Assembly (NCBI GenBank): GCA_017624905.1 | Contig: JAGAMD010000035.1 | Location: forward strand, 1 to 53,923 | Origin: Clostridia bacterium | GTDB lineage: Bacteria > Bacillota > Clostridia > Oscillospirales > CAG-272 | DNA length: 53,923 nt | Reading direction: 5' to 3' | Shown: positions 33,938-42,495 of the stretch, one piece after another | Layout of the letters: the number at the start of each line of letters is the position of its first letter | Numbering within the stretch: position 1 is the stretch's first letter | Made by a program: the position numbers and the translations under genes | Notes under the pieces: model-generated | Told to the model about the DNA's origin: nothing | The model's database searches: none | What the model saw: the letters and a program-made list of their open reading frames with translations, nothing else

Positions 33938-35197
33938 ATGGCAGAAAAGAAAACAAATTCCTACCTAACCGGCAGAGAAATAAAGAAAATTGCAAGAGAA
34001 AATGCAAAGGTTATGCGCCGTCTTGAAAAATACAAGAAGCGTAAAGCTCCAGAGAGCGAATTTACAACACAAATGAAAAACGAGGATAATATCCTCGAAA
34101 TTGAAGACTTGAATACATATTTCTTTACCGATCAAGGCGTAGTAAAGGCAGTAAATGGCGTATCCTTTGATATTCCAAAGAATACAACCGTTGGTGTCGT
34201 TGGTGAGTCCGGTTGCGGTAAGAGTGTAACAAGTATGTCAATTATGCGTCTTTTACAAGGTCCAACAGGTCAAATATACTCAGGTGATATTCGTTTCACC
34301 TCAAAGGACTACATAAGAGATAGCAAGGGTAAGCCAAAGAAATTCATCGAAAAGGATGAAAATGGCAATATAATAAGCGAGGAATATAGAACTGAGGAAA
34401 AGGTTTACGATATTGCAAAGATGCCAATGCGTGAAATTCACCGTATTCGTGGTAAGCAAATCGCTATGATTTTCCAAGAGCCTATGACCTCACTTAACCC
34501 AATATTTACAATTGGTCAACAGCTTGATGAGGTAACATTTATTCACGTTCCGGGTGCAACCAAGGAGCAAGCAAAGGCTAAATCTCTTGAAATGCTCAAC
34601 CTAGTTGGCATTGCTATGCCTGAACGCGTGTATAAATCTTATCCACACGAGCTATCAGGTGGTATGCGTCAGCGTGTTATGATTTCAATGGCACTTGCTT
34701 GTAACCCTCGTCTAATTATTGCCGACGAGCCAACAACAGCCCTTGACGTTACAATTCAGGCGCAAATCCTTGATCTGCTAAATGACCTTAAGACAAAAAT
34801 TGATGGCTCTATTTTGCTTATTACTCACGACCTCGGTATTATTGCTGAAATGGCTGACTACGTGGTTGTAATGTATGCCGGTAGAGTAATCGAAAAGGGA
34901 ACAGCAAAGGAGATTTTCCATAATCCATTGCACCCATATACAAAGGGACTTCAAAAGTCCAAGCCTACACTTAACACAAACGACGAATCCCTCTTTAATA
35001 TTCCGGGTAACGTTCCTAACCCAATCAATATGCCACTTACTTGCTATTTCAAGGAAAGATGCAGTGAGTGTACAAAGAAATGCTCAGGACTTTATCCAAG
35101 AATGAAGCAGGTTAGTCCGACACACTTTGTTGCGTGTCATTTGTATGAAGACATTAACAAGGAGGATACAAGCAGAAAATGGCTGACGAAAGAATAA
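33938..35197 (+). CDS. oppD: oligopeptide ABC transporter ATP-binding protein OppD
   Basis: One of two ATPases that drive peptide uptake. Walker A is GESGCGKS, the signature is LSGGMRQRV and Walker B is LIIADEPTTALD. A roughly 35-residue charged insertion follows the TSKDYIRDSKGKPKK stretch, between Walker A and the Q-loop. The C-terminal oligopeptide-transporter domain carries a cysteine cluster, CYFKERCSECTKKC, with a further CH near the end. Such clusters bind a 4Fe-4S centre in some OppD proteins. A basic N-terminal extension of about 45 residues is unusual. It ends 19 bases inside oppF, so the two are translationally coupled. Confidence 0.95.
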   Translation: MAEKKTNSYLTGREIKKIARENAKVMRRLEKYKKRKAPESEFTTQMKNEDNILEIEDLNTYFFTDQGVVKAVNGVSFDIPKNTTVGVVGESGCGKSVTSMSIMRLLQGPTGQIYSGDIRFTSKDYIRDSKGKPKKFIEKDENGNIISEEYRTEEKVYDIAKMPMREIHRIRGKQIAMIFQEPMTSLNPIFTIGQQLDEVTFIHVPGATKEQAKAKSLEMLNLVGIAMPERVYKSYPHELSGGMRQRVMISMALACNPRLIIADEPTTALDVTIQAQILDLLNDLKTKIDGSILLITHDLGIIAEMADYVVVMYAGRVIEKGTAKEIFHNPLHPYTKGLQKSKPTLNTNDESLFNIPGNVPNPINMPLTCYFKERCSECTKKCSGLYPRMKQVSPTHFVACHLYEDINKEDTSRKWLTKE

Positions 35198-36285
35198 TAG
35201 AAAATGAAGCTTTAGAAAATGCTACCTCCGAAAACGTTCAATACGATGACAACTACGAGCAAGAAAAGTTTTTAAAGAAACGTGCCGAGCAAATCGAGCT
35301 CGACAAGAATAAGCCTTTTGATCCCGAAGCTTTACTTGAGGTTAGACACCTAAGAAAAAGCTTTCCAATCAAGAAAAATATGTTTGGTAAGGTTCTACAA
35401 GAGCTTGTTGCAGTTGATGATGTTTCATTCACGCTAAAAAAGGGAGAAACACTCGGTATTGTTGGTGAGAGTGGCTGTGGTAAAACCACAATGGGAAGAA
35501 CTATTTTGAAGCTTCACCCATCAAATGGTGGACAAATCATTTTTGATGGCAAGGATATAACAAACTATAAGCCTTCACAAATGAGAGACATCCGTCGCGA
35601 AATGCAAATTATTTTCCAAGACCCATATTCATCACTACCACCACGTAGCACAGTAGGTGGCATCCTTTCCGAGCCTGTTGAGGTGCATAAAATTGTACCA
35701 AAGTCTCAGAGAAGAGAATATGTTCTTGAGCTTATGGACAAATGTGGACTTCGTGATTATTATTACGAAAGATACCCACACGAGTTCTCAGGTGGTCAGC
35801 GTCAAAGAATTTGTATAGCAAGAGCTTTATCTGTAAATCCTAAGCTTGTTGTTTGTGACGAGCCGGTTTCAGCTCTTGACGTTTCAATTCAAGCGCAGAT
35901 TATAAACCTACTTAAAAATTTACAAGAGTCAATGGGACTTACATATCTCTTTATTTCACACGACTTGTCAGTTGTAAAGTTTATCTCTGACAAAATAGGA
36001 GTTATGTATCTTGGCTCAATGATGGAGTTTGGTAGAAAGGAAGACATCTTTTCTAATCCACTGCACCCATATACAAAGGCTCTTTTCTCAGCTATTCCTA
36101 ATCCAAATCCGGATGAGAAGATGAACCGTATACCATTAACAGGCGATATTCCATCACCTGCTAACCCACCAAAGGGATGTAGATTCCATACACGTTGTCC
36201 TTACGCAAAGGAAATATGCAAGCACGTAGTGCCTGAATACAAGGAATACGAAAACGGACACTTTGCTGCTTGTCACTTAATCTAA
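35179..36285 (+). CDS. oppF: oligopeptide ABC transporter ATP-binding protein OppF
   Basis: The second ATPase of the importer, 368 residues. Walker [11 protein letters not shown]-loop [11 protein letters not shown], signature FSGGQRQRI and Walker [15 protein letters not shown] are all intact. The C-terminal domain ends [15 protein letters not shown] with a final CHLI, matching the family. The N-terminus has an acidic extension of about 45 residues. Its start lies inside the end of oppD, which gives coupled translation. A small membrane protein gene follows ten bases later. Confidence 0.96.
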   Translation: MADERIIENEALENATSENVQYDDNYEQEKFLKKRAEQIELDKNKPFDPEALLEVRHLRKSFPIKKNMFGKVLQELVAVDDVSFTLKKGETLGIVGESGCGKTTMGRTILKLHPSNGGQIIFDGKDITNYKPSQMRDIRREMQIIFQDPYSSLPPRSTVGGILSEPVEVHKIVPKSQRREYVLELMDKCGLRDYYYERYPHEFSGGQRQRICIARALSVNPKLVVCDEPVSALDVSIQAQIINLLKNLQESMGLTYLFISHDLSVVKFISDKIGVMYLGSMMEFGRKEDIFSNPLHPYTKALFSAIPNPNPDEKMNRIPLTGDIPSPANPPKGCRFHTRCPYAKEICKHVVPEYKEYENGHFAACHLI

Positions 36286-36295
36286 AGAGGTAAAA

Positions 36296-36562
36296 ATGAG
36301 CGATAAGAAGAAAAAGAAAAGGACAAAAACTCAATATTATGACGATGGCAGAACAATTGCCGATATGTCAGGTATTAATGGAAGAAAAGAATTCCACACC
36401 GATGACAACAATTTTGTTCGCCCACGTTCAACCTTAAAGGATATGTTCAAGACATATATAAAAACTGTTAAAAGTATGCTTGTGCCTATGTTTATAACAT
36501 TGGGTGCTTTGACAGTAGTCTTTTTCCTTGCTTATCTCATTTTAGGTGGCTTTAGTCAATAA
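36296..36562 (+). CDS. small membrane protein at the end of the opp operon
   Basis: An 88-residue protein with a very basic start (MSDKKKKKRTKTQ), a conserved-looking YYDDGRTIADMSGINGRKEF segment and one membrane helix at about residues 62-86. I recall short clostridial proteins with the RTIADMSG phrase but no assigned function. GAGGT precedes the start, ten bases after oppF, and the operon terminator follows, so it belongs to the transporter transcript. It could be a transporter accessory or membrane-targeting subunit, which is a guess from position. Confidence 0.82.
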   Translation: MSDKKKKKRTKTQYYDDGRTIADMSGINGRKEFHTDDNNFVRPRSTLKDMFKTYIKTVKSMLVPMFITLGALTVVFFLAYLILGGFSQ

Positions 36563-36590
36563 AATTCTCTTAAAACCTTTTGTAAAAAAG

Positions 36591-36621
36591 AAGAGTAAGC
36601 CTTTTGGCTTACTCTTTTTTT
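36591..36621 (+). terminator. terminator of the opp locus
   Basis: AAGAGTAAGCC pairs with GGCTTACTCTT around TTTT and is followed by a T run. It is the only strong terminator between 20113 and here, which supports one long transcription unit. Confidence 0.93.
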
Positions 36622-36649
36622 GTTTATTTGCGACACAGAGTCGCGTAAA

Positions 36650-37333
36650 TTATGATTTTATCTCTTCAATTGATACAACTCTTAGCACTTTAGCATCAAC
36701 TACAAATTTAATCTCGTATTTATCAAAGAAAAATCCGTAAATTCGAGATGGATCATCAATATATGATGGTCGAGGATCGTTTTCAAGAACATTTACAAGG
36801 CAACGGTAAAGGTCATATGAAAGTGTATATTTTAGTTCGTTTGGTATTTCTACATCTAAAATAAAGTCCTCAAGCTCATCAGTAAATCCACCACTTGCCT
36901 CCGGTATAGAGTCAGCAAACGGTAAATAAGGCTTTATATCATAAACAGGTGAGGAGTCCATCATATCAGCACCGGATAGCTTTAATACATAGCCATATTT
37001 TTCAGTTTTTTCAATTCCATTAAGCCTCAAAACAGAAAGCCCAAGAGAATTCGGGCGATAGGGAGAACGAGAGGCAAATACACCAACTCGCTTGTTGCCG
37101 CCTAATCTTGGCGGACGTACTGTTGGCGAAAACTCTTCGTATTTTGCTTCGCTAAATCCCCAAATCACCCACACGTGTGAGTACTTTTCAAGACCGATAA
37201 GCGATTCCGGGCTTCTGTATTCCTCGTTGAAAATGAGTGTAGCAGAGGAACTGCTTACAACTCCACTTTGTCTCGGTGCTCCAAACTTGGTTGGAAAGCT
37301 TGTTTTTAAATATCCTATTTCTTTAATTTCCAT
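36650..37333 (-). CDS. trmO: tRNA (t6A37) N6-methyltransferase TrmO family
   Basis: A 227-residue TsaA/YaeB-type enzyme that methylates N6-threonylcarbamoyladenosine at position 37 of certain tRNAs with S-adenosylmethionine. The beta-barrel domain signature is clear: GYLKTSFPTKFGAPRQSG near the start, YSHVWVIWGF, then RPPRLGGNKRVGVFASRSP and YRPNSLGLS. The C-terminal SYDLYRCLVNVLENDPRPS region is the usual second domain. It is the last gene of a minus-strand run; the Y-family polymerase gene ends only 28 bases upstream of its start, so both may share a transcript. Confidence 0.93.
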   Translation of the reverse strand: MEIKEIGYLKTSFPTKFGAPRQSGVVSSSSATLIFNEEYRSPESLIGLEKYSHVWVIWGFSEAKYEEFSPTVRPPRLGGNKRVGVFASRSPYRPNSLGLSVLRLNGIEKTEKYGYVLKLSGADMMDSSPVYDIKPYLPFADSIPEASGGFTDELEDFILDVEIPNELKYTLSYDLYRCLVNVLENDPRPSYIDDPSRIYGFFFDKYEIKFVVDAKVLRVVSIEEIKS

Positions 37334-37360
37334 AAAATAAATCCTATTCTTTGCGTCAAT

Positions 37361-38593
37361 TCATTTGTGCATTATACCCGGCAAAACAGTGTCCTCTTGC
37401 CTTTTCTTTGGCATTTTCTTTTCATCAAGCACGGTTGCGGGTAATATAGCACTTTTCCCAAATGTGTCTTTAATGTCGTTGATTGTTTCACCTAATTTTT
37501 TTCTTTTGTCTTGCTTTTCATAGTCGAAAAACATATCCTGTTGTACAGGTGTGTCGGTTGTTTCAATTGCAATTGCAGTTACAGTAAGAGCACGTATTTT
37601 AAATACCCAAGGATAATTTTTCTTGAGTAGCTTAATTGCTTCCTTAGATAAAAGTCCCTCGTCCTGCGTCGTAGCTTCAAATTTTGTTTGATAGGAATAG
37701 TGAGTGAAGTTTTCATCCTTAACCACTAAGCTAACGCCACCGGCGTGTAGCCCTTCCTTGCGAAGCTTGTAGCCAATATCAAGAGAAAGCGAAACAATAA
37801 CCTTACTTGCTTCCTCGTCGTTTACTAAATTTTCAATACAGGTAATGCCGTGTCCAACTGATTTTGGTGGCACATAGTAATCCTTGTGTGCAACCTCTGA
37901 GTCATCCTCGCCATTAGCAAAAACCCACAGGGAGTGTCCGTTTTTGCCAAATTTTCTTGTGATAAAATCAAGCGGAGCCTTGGCAAGTAAGCCTATTGTA
38001 GTAATGCCACAGCTAAGAAGTGCTTGTGTTGTTTGTCTACCACAATAGAGAAGGTCAGAAACAGGCAAGGGCCACACCTTTTCCTTAAAGTTTTCTTTAG
38101 ATATAACAGTTACAGCATCAGGCTTTTTTAAATCCGAGCCAAGCTTTGCAAAAACTTTGTTAAAGGAAACGCCAATGCTGACCGTAAGACCAAGCTCATC
38201 CTTTACCGCTTGTCTTATTTCCTCAGCGATTATTTCACCATCAACACCGCAGTTAGTTACATCAAGCCAACATTCATCAAGACCAAACGGCTCAACATAA
38301 TCAGTATATCGCTCGTAAATCTTGTGTAGTAGCTTGGAAAATTTAGAGTAATATTCAAAGTGAGGCGGAACAATTATTAAATCAGGGCAAAGATTTTTTG
38401 CTTCCCAAAGAGGCATACCGGTTTTAACGCCGACACGCTTTGCCTTTTCACTTTTTGCTAAAATTATGCCGTGCCTTTCCTCCTCGTTGCCACCAACGGC
38501 AACAGCCTTGTCTCGTAGCTCGGGGTTTAAAACCATCTCGCACGAGGCATAAAAGCAGTTAGCATCACTGTGTAAAATAACTCTGTGCTTCAT
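37361..38593 (-). CDS. Y-family DNA polymerase (DinB/UmuC-like)
   Basis: A 410-residue error-prone polymerase for copying damaged DNA. The N-terminal metal site HSDANCFYASCEM provides the first catalytic Asp. PFGLDECWLDVT near residue 105 has the Asp-Glu pair (a Trp where many have Tyr). TVSIGVSFNKVFAKLGSDLKKP is the family palm/thumb motif. QQDMFFD near the C-terminus resembles a beta-clamp binding motif (QxxLFF). Its start overlaps the preceding 94-codon gene by 29 bases, so it is translated together with it. It sits in a lexA-headed operon, so SOS induction is expected. Confidence 0.93.
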   Translation of the reverse strand: MKHRVILHSDANCFYASCEMVLNPELRDKAVAVGGNEEERHGIILAKSEKAKRVGVKTGMPLWEAKNLCPDLIIVPPHFEYYSKFSKLLHKIYERYTDYVEPFGLDECWLDVTNCGVDGEIIAEEIRQAVKDELGLTVSIGVSFNKVFAKLGSDLKKPDAVTVISKENFKEKVWPLPVSDLLYCGRQTTQALLSCGITTIGLLAKAPLDFITRKFGKNGHSLWVFANGEDDSEVAHKDYYVPPKSVGHGITCIENLVNDEEASKVIVSLSLDIGYKLRKEGLHAGGVSLVVKDENFTHYSYQTKFEATTQDEGLLSKEAIKLLKKNYPWVFKIRALTVTAIAIETTDTPVQQDMFFDYEKQDKRKKLGETINDIKDTFGKSAILPATVLDEKKMPKKRQEDTVLPGIMHK

Positions 38594-38849
38594 TTTCCTT
38601 TAAAACCCTCTTGATAGAAAACCACTTGTCGGTATCCTTTTCAAAATAAATTTTCTTTGTTTCCCCGGCAACCATAACAGTAAATTCAATAGGAGCTATT
38701 GCAGCAACACTTTTGGGGCAATAGTTTTTCTTATATAAAACCTTGTCAATTAAGAATTTTTCACCATTTACTATAATTGTTTTTGGCTTGAAATTGCCGT
38801 CAGCAGTGTAGACAACGCCGACGGCAAGGGGGATGCGAGTATATTTCAT
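38565..38849 (-). CDS. small conserved protein between lexA and the Y-polymerase
   Basis: A 94-residue protein that I cannot assign. It has short beta strands, a GNFKPKTIIVNGEKFLIDKV segment and a basic middle, and could form a small barrel. Its ATG overlaps the lexA stop (TAATG), and its end overlaps the polymerase gene by 29 bases, so all three are translated in tight stoichiometry. Small partners next to Y-family polymerases (YolD with UvrX, DUF6504 with DinB-like proteins) are known; by position it may be such a polymerase accessory. Confidence 0.82.
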   Translation of the reverse strand: MKYTRIPLAVGVVYTADGNFKPKTIIVNGEKFLIDKVLYKKNYCPKSVAAIAPIEFTVMVAGETKKIYFEKDTDKWFSIKRVLKENEAQSYFTQ

Positions 38850-39448
38850 TATAACGATTTAATAACCTTAACAGCAACACCCTGTACTTGACAGCTGTCA
38901 ACTATAATATCCTCCATAGAGGAGTTTTCAGGATGCAGTCTGATTTTCTTAATTGTTGGGTCAGGCATATATCTTTTAAGTGTGCTTTGACCACCTGCAA
39001 GTGCAACAACAATGTCGCCCTTACGTGCAGTTTCCTGTTGCTTAATGATAATCATATCGCCATCATCAATTCCAGCCTCAATCATAGAGTCTCCGGATGC
39101 AGTCAAAATAAAGAATTTTCCCTTGCCAACAAAGGACTCAGGCAATTTAACATAGCCCTCAATGTATTCCTCCTTTTCGTCAAGAGGACCACAAGGTATA
39201 CGACCTAGCTTAGCAACTGAAACCATATTTCTTTCTGTTTTAGAAATATACGGCGTTTCAATACCATCCTCTGTACGAGTGATAATACCAACACGCTCCA
39301 TAATTTCTATATATCTTTGAACAGTGCTTTTGCTAATACCTGTAATAGTAGAAATTTCACGTACAGAAGGGGAGCGAGTATAGTCATCAAAGTACTCCTC
39401 AACGCATCTTCTAATCATAATAATTGTGTCAGCACTAACGTTTCTCAT
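38849..39448 (-). CDS. lexA: LexA-type SOS repressor
   Basis: A 199-residue repressor that cleaves itself when RecA is activated. The N-terminal winged helix reads SPSVREISTITGISKSTVQR. The S24 protease domain has the nucleophile in TASGDSMIEAGI and the catalytic Lys in GGQSTLKRYM. The cleavage site aligns to GRIPCG, a Cys-Gly bond as in UmuD rather than the usual Ala-Gly of LexA. The recognition helix differs from the Bacillus form, consistent with the unusual operators upstream. It heads a three-gene operon with the 94-residue protein and the Y-polymerase, and an AAGGAG site supports the start. Confidence 0.93.
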   Translation of the reverse strand: MRNVSADTIIMIRRCVEEYFDDYTRSPSVREISTITGISKSTVQRYIEIMERVGIITRTEDGIETPYISKTERNMVSVAKLGRIPCGPLDEKEEYIEGYVKLPESFVGKGKFFILTASGDSMIEAGIDDGDMIIIKQQETARKGDIVVALAGGQSTLKRYMPDPTIKKIRLHPENSSMEDIIVDSCQVQGVAVKVIKSL

Positions 39449-39489
39449 AGGTTATCTCCTTTTTGATAAATCAATAAAATATCCAAGTG

Positions 39490-39572
39490 TGGGACACAAA
39501 ACATACGCTTTTGGGACACCAAAGCAAAAACATTGGTACAAAAAACGCATTATTTTGGGACATCTTGTCCCA
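39490..39572. promoter_or_regulatory. putative LexA operator array, four half-sites at 22-bp spacing
   Basis: TGGGACA occurs at 39490, 39512 and 39556, with TGGTACA at 39534, so the four sites are exactly 22 bp apart. The 39556 site extends into the perfect palindrome TGGGACA-TCT-TGTCCCA (39556-39572), which lies immediately downstream of the lexA -10 box. This fits autoregulation by LexA. It is unlike the Bacillus CGAAC-N4-GTTCG box. Confidence 0.75.
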
Positions 39573-39575
39573 TTT

Positions 39576-39604
39576 AGTATATCACCAAAAAAATAATTTG
39601 TCAA
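39576..39604 (-). promoter_or_regulatory. lexA promoter
   Basis: On the minus strand TTGACA (39599-39604), a 17-base spacer and TATACT (39576-39581). The predicted start falls inside the palindromic operator at 39556-39572, leaving a leader of about 120 bases. Confidence 0.88.
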
Positions 39605-39730
39605 TAGGAAATATATGAAAATTTTCAAACAGTCGTATTTTTATGACACCAAAGAGCCCATAACATCATTTTTCAAAATGAATAAATGTAAATATTTCCA
39701 ACAGTACGCACAAACGAAATTTATAGAGCC

Positions 39731-39851
39731 ATAAGGGTAGGAAAATTTGCGTTTGGGAGTGCAGAGCAGTGCTTGTGTACGGAAAGCGAGCAAACGCAGA
39801 TAGAAAACACAAAAAGAAAAACGCATAAAAATGCGTTTTTCTACCTTAAAT
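39731..39851 (+). repeat. structured repeat element, copy C
   Basis: One of three related elements. Inverted arms TGCGTTTG (39748-39755) and CAAACGCA (39791-39798) enclose the core GCAGTGCTTGTGTACG (39766-39781). A second hairpin, AGAAAAACGCAT with ATGCGTTTTTCT (39815-39842), follows; on the minus strand it also acts as terminator of the P-II gene ending at 39953. Boxes ATAAGGGTAG (39731) and CTACCTTA (39841) can pair to close the whole element. The other copies are at 43185-43315 and 50844-50964. Confidence 0.7.
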
Positions 39852-39952
39852 TATTTTATTGGGAGCTTTGGTCAAAAGGGAAGTTGTACCCATACGGGAG
39901 AAAAGAGCTTCCTTTGTTCTCGTTGTGTTTTTGGTTTCACACCTTTATGGGG

Positions 39953-40627
39953 CTATATCTTAAATACCTTGTCAACAGGAACAGAAAGCACCACACCTTG
40001 TGCCTCGCTCTTTAAACCAAACTCGCTGTTTACACTTTCAAGAATTTGGTTTCTTACACTGTCAGGAGCAAGAATAGCGACAATTTCCTTTTCTTCGTTA
40101 AGAATAGTGTTCGCATATGCTGCAACAATATCTGCTTCAGCAAGTCTTGCCTTGATAATAGTACCGCCTGTAGCACCTGCAAATTTAGCTGTTTGCATAA
40201 CTGCATCTGTATAGCCACGGTTGACGGATATGAGAATTAAGCTGTATTTATATTCACTACTCATTTTGTCGCCATCTCCTTTTAGATAATCGTTGCTGTT
40301 TTTCTTGATAATTTCAGCGGAAATTCTGCTAAATGCATTGGTTGGAATAATCATAAACAGACCTTGATAGCCAAGGGTTGTACCAAGGTTTTTGTTAAGA
40401 TTTGTTGCAATTCTGTTTGCGGTTGATTGGGTAGCAAAGCTAATCATAATATCCTTTTCGGAGCTACCAAGACCGAGAATGTCAAGCATTTCGGAGGGGG
40501 CTGTACCCTCGCCGACACATTGATAATGTAAAACAACATCGTTTTCATTTAACGTTTTTATGTATTGACTGCTCTTACCACGCCTGATGATGGAGAGTAT
40601 CATTACTATACGAGAATCAATTGCCAT
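39953..40627 (-). CDS. tandem P-II-like regulatory protein
   Basis: A 224-residue soluble protein made of two GlnB/P-II-like domains. The first (about residues 5-105) begins VMILSIIRRGKSSQYIKTL; the second (about 125-224) begins YSLILISVNRGYTDAVM followed by AGATGGTIIKAR, the classic P-II phrase. Ordinary P-II proteins are trimers of single domains of about 112 residues. A P-II fold binds nucleotides and clamps transporters or enzymes. Here its gene overlaps the end of the DUF1538 transporter gene by 11 bases, so it very likely controls that transporter. The effector is unknown. It is downstream in the operon. Confidence 0.85.
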   Translation of the reverse strand: MAIDSRIVMILSIIRRGKSSQYIKTLNENDVVLHYQCVGEGTAPSEMLDILGLGSSEKDIMISFATQSTANRIATNLNKNLGTTLGYQGLFMIIPTNAFSRISAEIIKKNSNDYLKGDGDKMSSEYKYSLILISVNRGYTDAVMQTAKFAGATGGTIIKARLAEADIVAAYANTILNEEKEIVAILAPDSVRNQILESVNSEFGLKSEAQGVVLSVPVDKVFKI

Positions 40628-42293
40628 GTAATGTTTCCTCCATAGTATAAGTTATAATATTAGAGTTATCAACAGCGCTATATTTCTTTGAGATATCGTT
40701 GTAGTAAACCATACCATCATCAATTTGCTCAATCTCACGGTGGATTCTCTTTAAGCGTCTGTCTTGCTTTGTCTTACCAATCAGTCCAAGAACTTGAATT
40801 GTAATAAGTGGAGTCATAGCAATCATAGCAACTATACCGAACGCGTCAGTCATAATCTTTGAGGAAAGATTGGGGTCGCCCGCGTTGATGGCAGAGCATG
40901 CACCAATTGCAAAGGGTAAAATAAATGTTGTTGCCATAGGACCCGATGCAACTCCACCGGAGTCGAAAGCAATACCTGTATAAATTGGCGGAACAAAGAA
41001 TGTAATTACAAGTGGAATAATGTAACCAATGATCAAAACAGGTAAAATAGAAAGACCTGTCAAAATTCTAGTCATAGCAATACCAACAGAAACGGCAACA
41101 CCTATAGAAAGGGCAAGTCCGATCGACTTTTCGGAGATAGCACCGTTTGTTACCTCGGCAACCTGCTTCTTTAAAGTATGAACGGCAGGCTCGGCAGCTA
41201 CTACAAAGTAGCCAAGAATCATACCAATAGGTATGAGCAACCACTTCATCCAGCCGGATGCTCCAAGCTCCTCGCCGATTAGTTGACCTGCAGGCATAAA
41301 GCCAATGTTAGCACCTGTCAAGAAAAGAACAAGACCGACATATGTATAGACAAATCCAACACAAATTCTCAAAACCTGTATCTTATTAAAACGTCTGCTA
41401 ATGAGCTGAAATATGATAAACATTCCGACAATTGGCAGAAAGGCAATAGCAACCTCTTCCATATATTTAAAAATACCATCGCGACTAAAGAACTCTAAAA
41501 ATGCTTCTTTTGTTGTGTAATCAGCAAATTTGGAAGGATCAATGCCACTGTTATTAACATTTGGCTTTCTAATTAGTCCAAGAATAAGTACAGAAAGGAT
41601 AGGACCAATAGAACAGAGGGAAACAAGACCGAAGGAATCCTGTCCTGAGTTTTTGTCCTTACGCATAGAAGCAATACCGGCACCAAATGCCATAATAAAT
41701 GGTACGGTAATAGGACCTGTTGTAACTCCGCCGGAGTCAAACGCTGTTGGAATAAAGTCGGTTGTGCCAACCTTGTTGCCTGTTACAAACGGCAATATAG
41801 CTAAAATTAGAGCAATGCCGTAAAGAGGCACGAGAATGTAAGCAAGAGGAATTTTCTTTCTTGTTCTAACAAGCGCAACGGCGAGGAAAGCACCAACACC
41901 GAGAGCAACGCAAATAACAAGCAGCCACTTGTTTATAAATTCGTTAGTGATTTTTAGGTCTATTTGGTTTGCCAAAACAGTTAAGTCAGGCTCAGCAATA
42001 GTGATAAGAAAACCGACACCAAAGCAGACAAGAAGCGGTAAAATCCATCTTTTTGATTTACCTATAAGCACACCCATACCCTCACCAATTGGTTGCATAG
42101 AGATGTTAGAGCCTATTGTAAATATGCTCATACCGCCGATAATAAGCAGTGCTCCAAACAGGAACATAACCATAACGCCCGGCAAAATAGGAGCAAGGGA
42201 AATTGTAAGAACCAAAACTATTGCACAAATTGGCAAAACAGATGAAAGCGATTCCTTAAGTGAATCCTTAAGTGAGCCAAAAAGCATTCTCAT
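40617..42293 (-). CDS. DUF1538 family membrane transporter
   Basis: A 558-residue membrane protein with about twelve helices arranged as two homologous halves. Each half carries the family signature: AFDSGGVTTGPITVPFI near residue 190 and AFDSGGVASGPMATTFI near residue 445. This inverted repeat is typical of secondary transporters with central broken helices. A cytoplasmic tail of about 55 residues (KQDRRLKRIHREIEQ) follows. The cargo of the family is not established. The tandem P-II-like gene overlaps its 3' end, so transport is probably gated by metabolite state. GGAGGG precedes the start. Confidence 0.9.
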   Translation of the reverse strand: MRMLFGSLKDSLKESLSSVLPICAIVLVLTISLAPILPGVMVMFLFGALLIIGGMSIFTIGSNISMQPIGEGMGVLIGKSKRWILPLLVCFGVGFLITIAEPDLTVLANQIDLKITNEFINKWLLVICVALGVGAFLAVALVRTRKKIPLAYILVPLYGIALILAILPFVTGNKVGTTDFIPTAFDSGGVTTGPITVPFIMAFGAGIASMRKDKNSGQDSFGLVSLCSIGPILSVLILGLIRKPNVNNSGIDPSKFADYTTKEAFLEFFSRDGIFKYMEEVAIAFLPIVGMFIIFQLISRRFNKIQVLRICVGFVYTYVGLVLFLTGANIGFMPAGQLIGEELGASGWMKWLLIPIGMILGYFVVAAEPAVHTLKKQVAEVTNGAISEKSIGLALSIGVAVSVGIAMTRILTGLSILPVLIIGYIIPLVITFFVPPIYTGIAFDSGGVASGPMATTFILPFAIGACSAINAGDPNLSSKIMTDAFGIVAMIAMTPLITIQVLGLIGKTKQDRRLKRIHREIEQIDDGMVYYNDISKKYSAVDNSNIITYTMEETLHGN

Positions 42294-42412
42294 AAATTTC
42301 CCTCCTTTTAATATAAATATTAAAACATATGTAAATATTATATCAAACTAACAATAAAAAAGCAATAGAGAAATATAAATAGGAAAAAATTTCTTTAAAT
42401 ATTTAAAGAAAG

Positions 42413-42441
42413 TTGACACATGAAAAAAGGTGTGCTATAAT
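42413..42441 (+). promoter_or_regulatory. thrH promoter
   Basis: Perfect consensus: TTGACA at 42413-42418, a 17-base spacer and TATAAT at 42436-42441, 54 bases before the start. Confidence 0.88.
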
Positions 42442-42495
42442 GATTTATATTTTTTAAAATGAACAATTTTTAAAATAGCAAGGAGAACACAAAAA

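Noticed and set aside
39642..39655. Fifth LexA-like half-site in ATGACACCAAAGAG
   Set aside because: It lacks the GGGACA core and does not fall on the 22-bp register.
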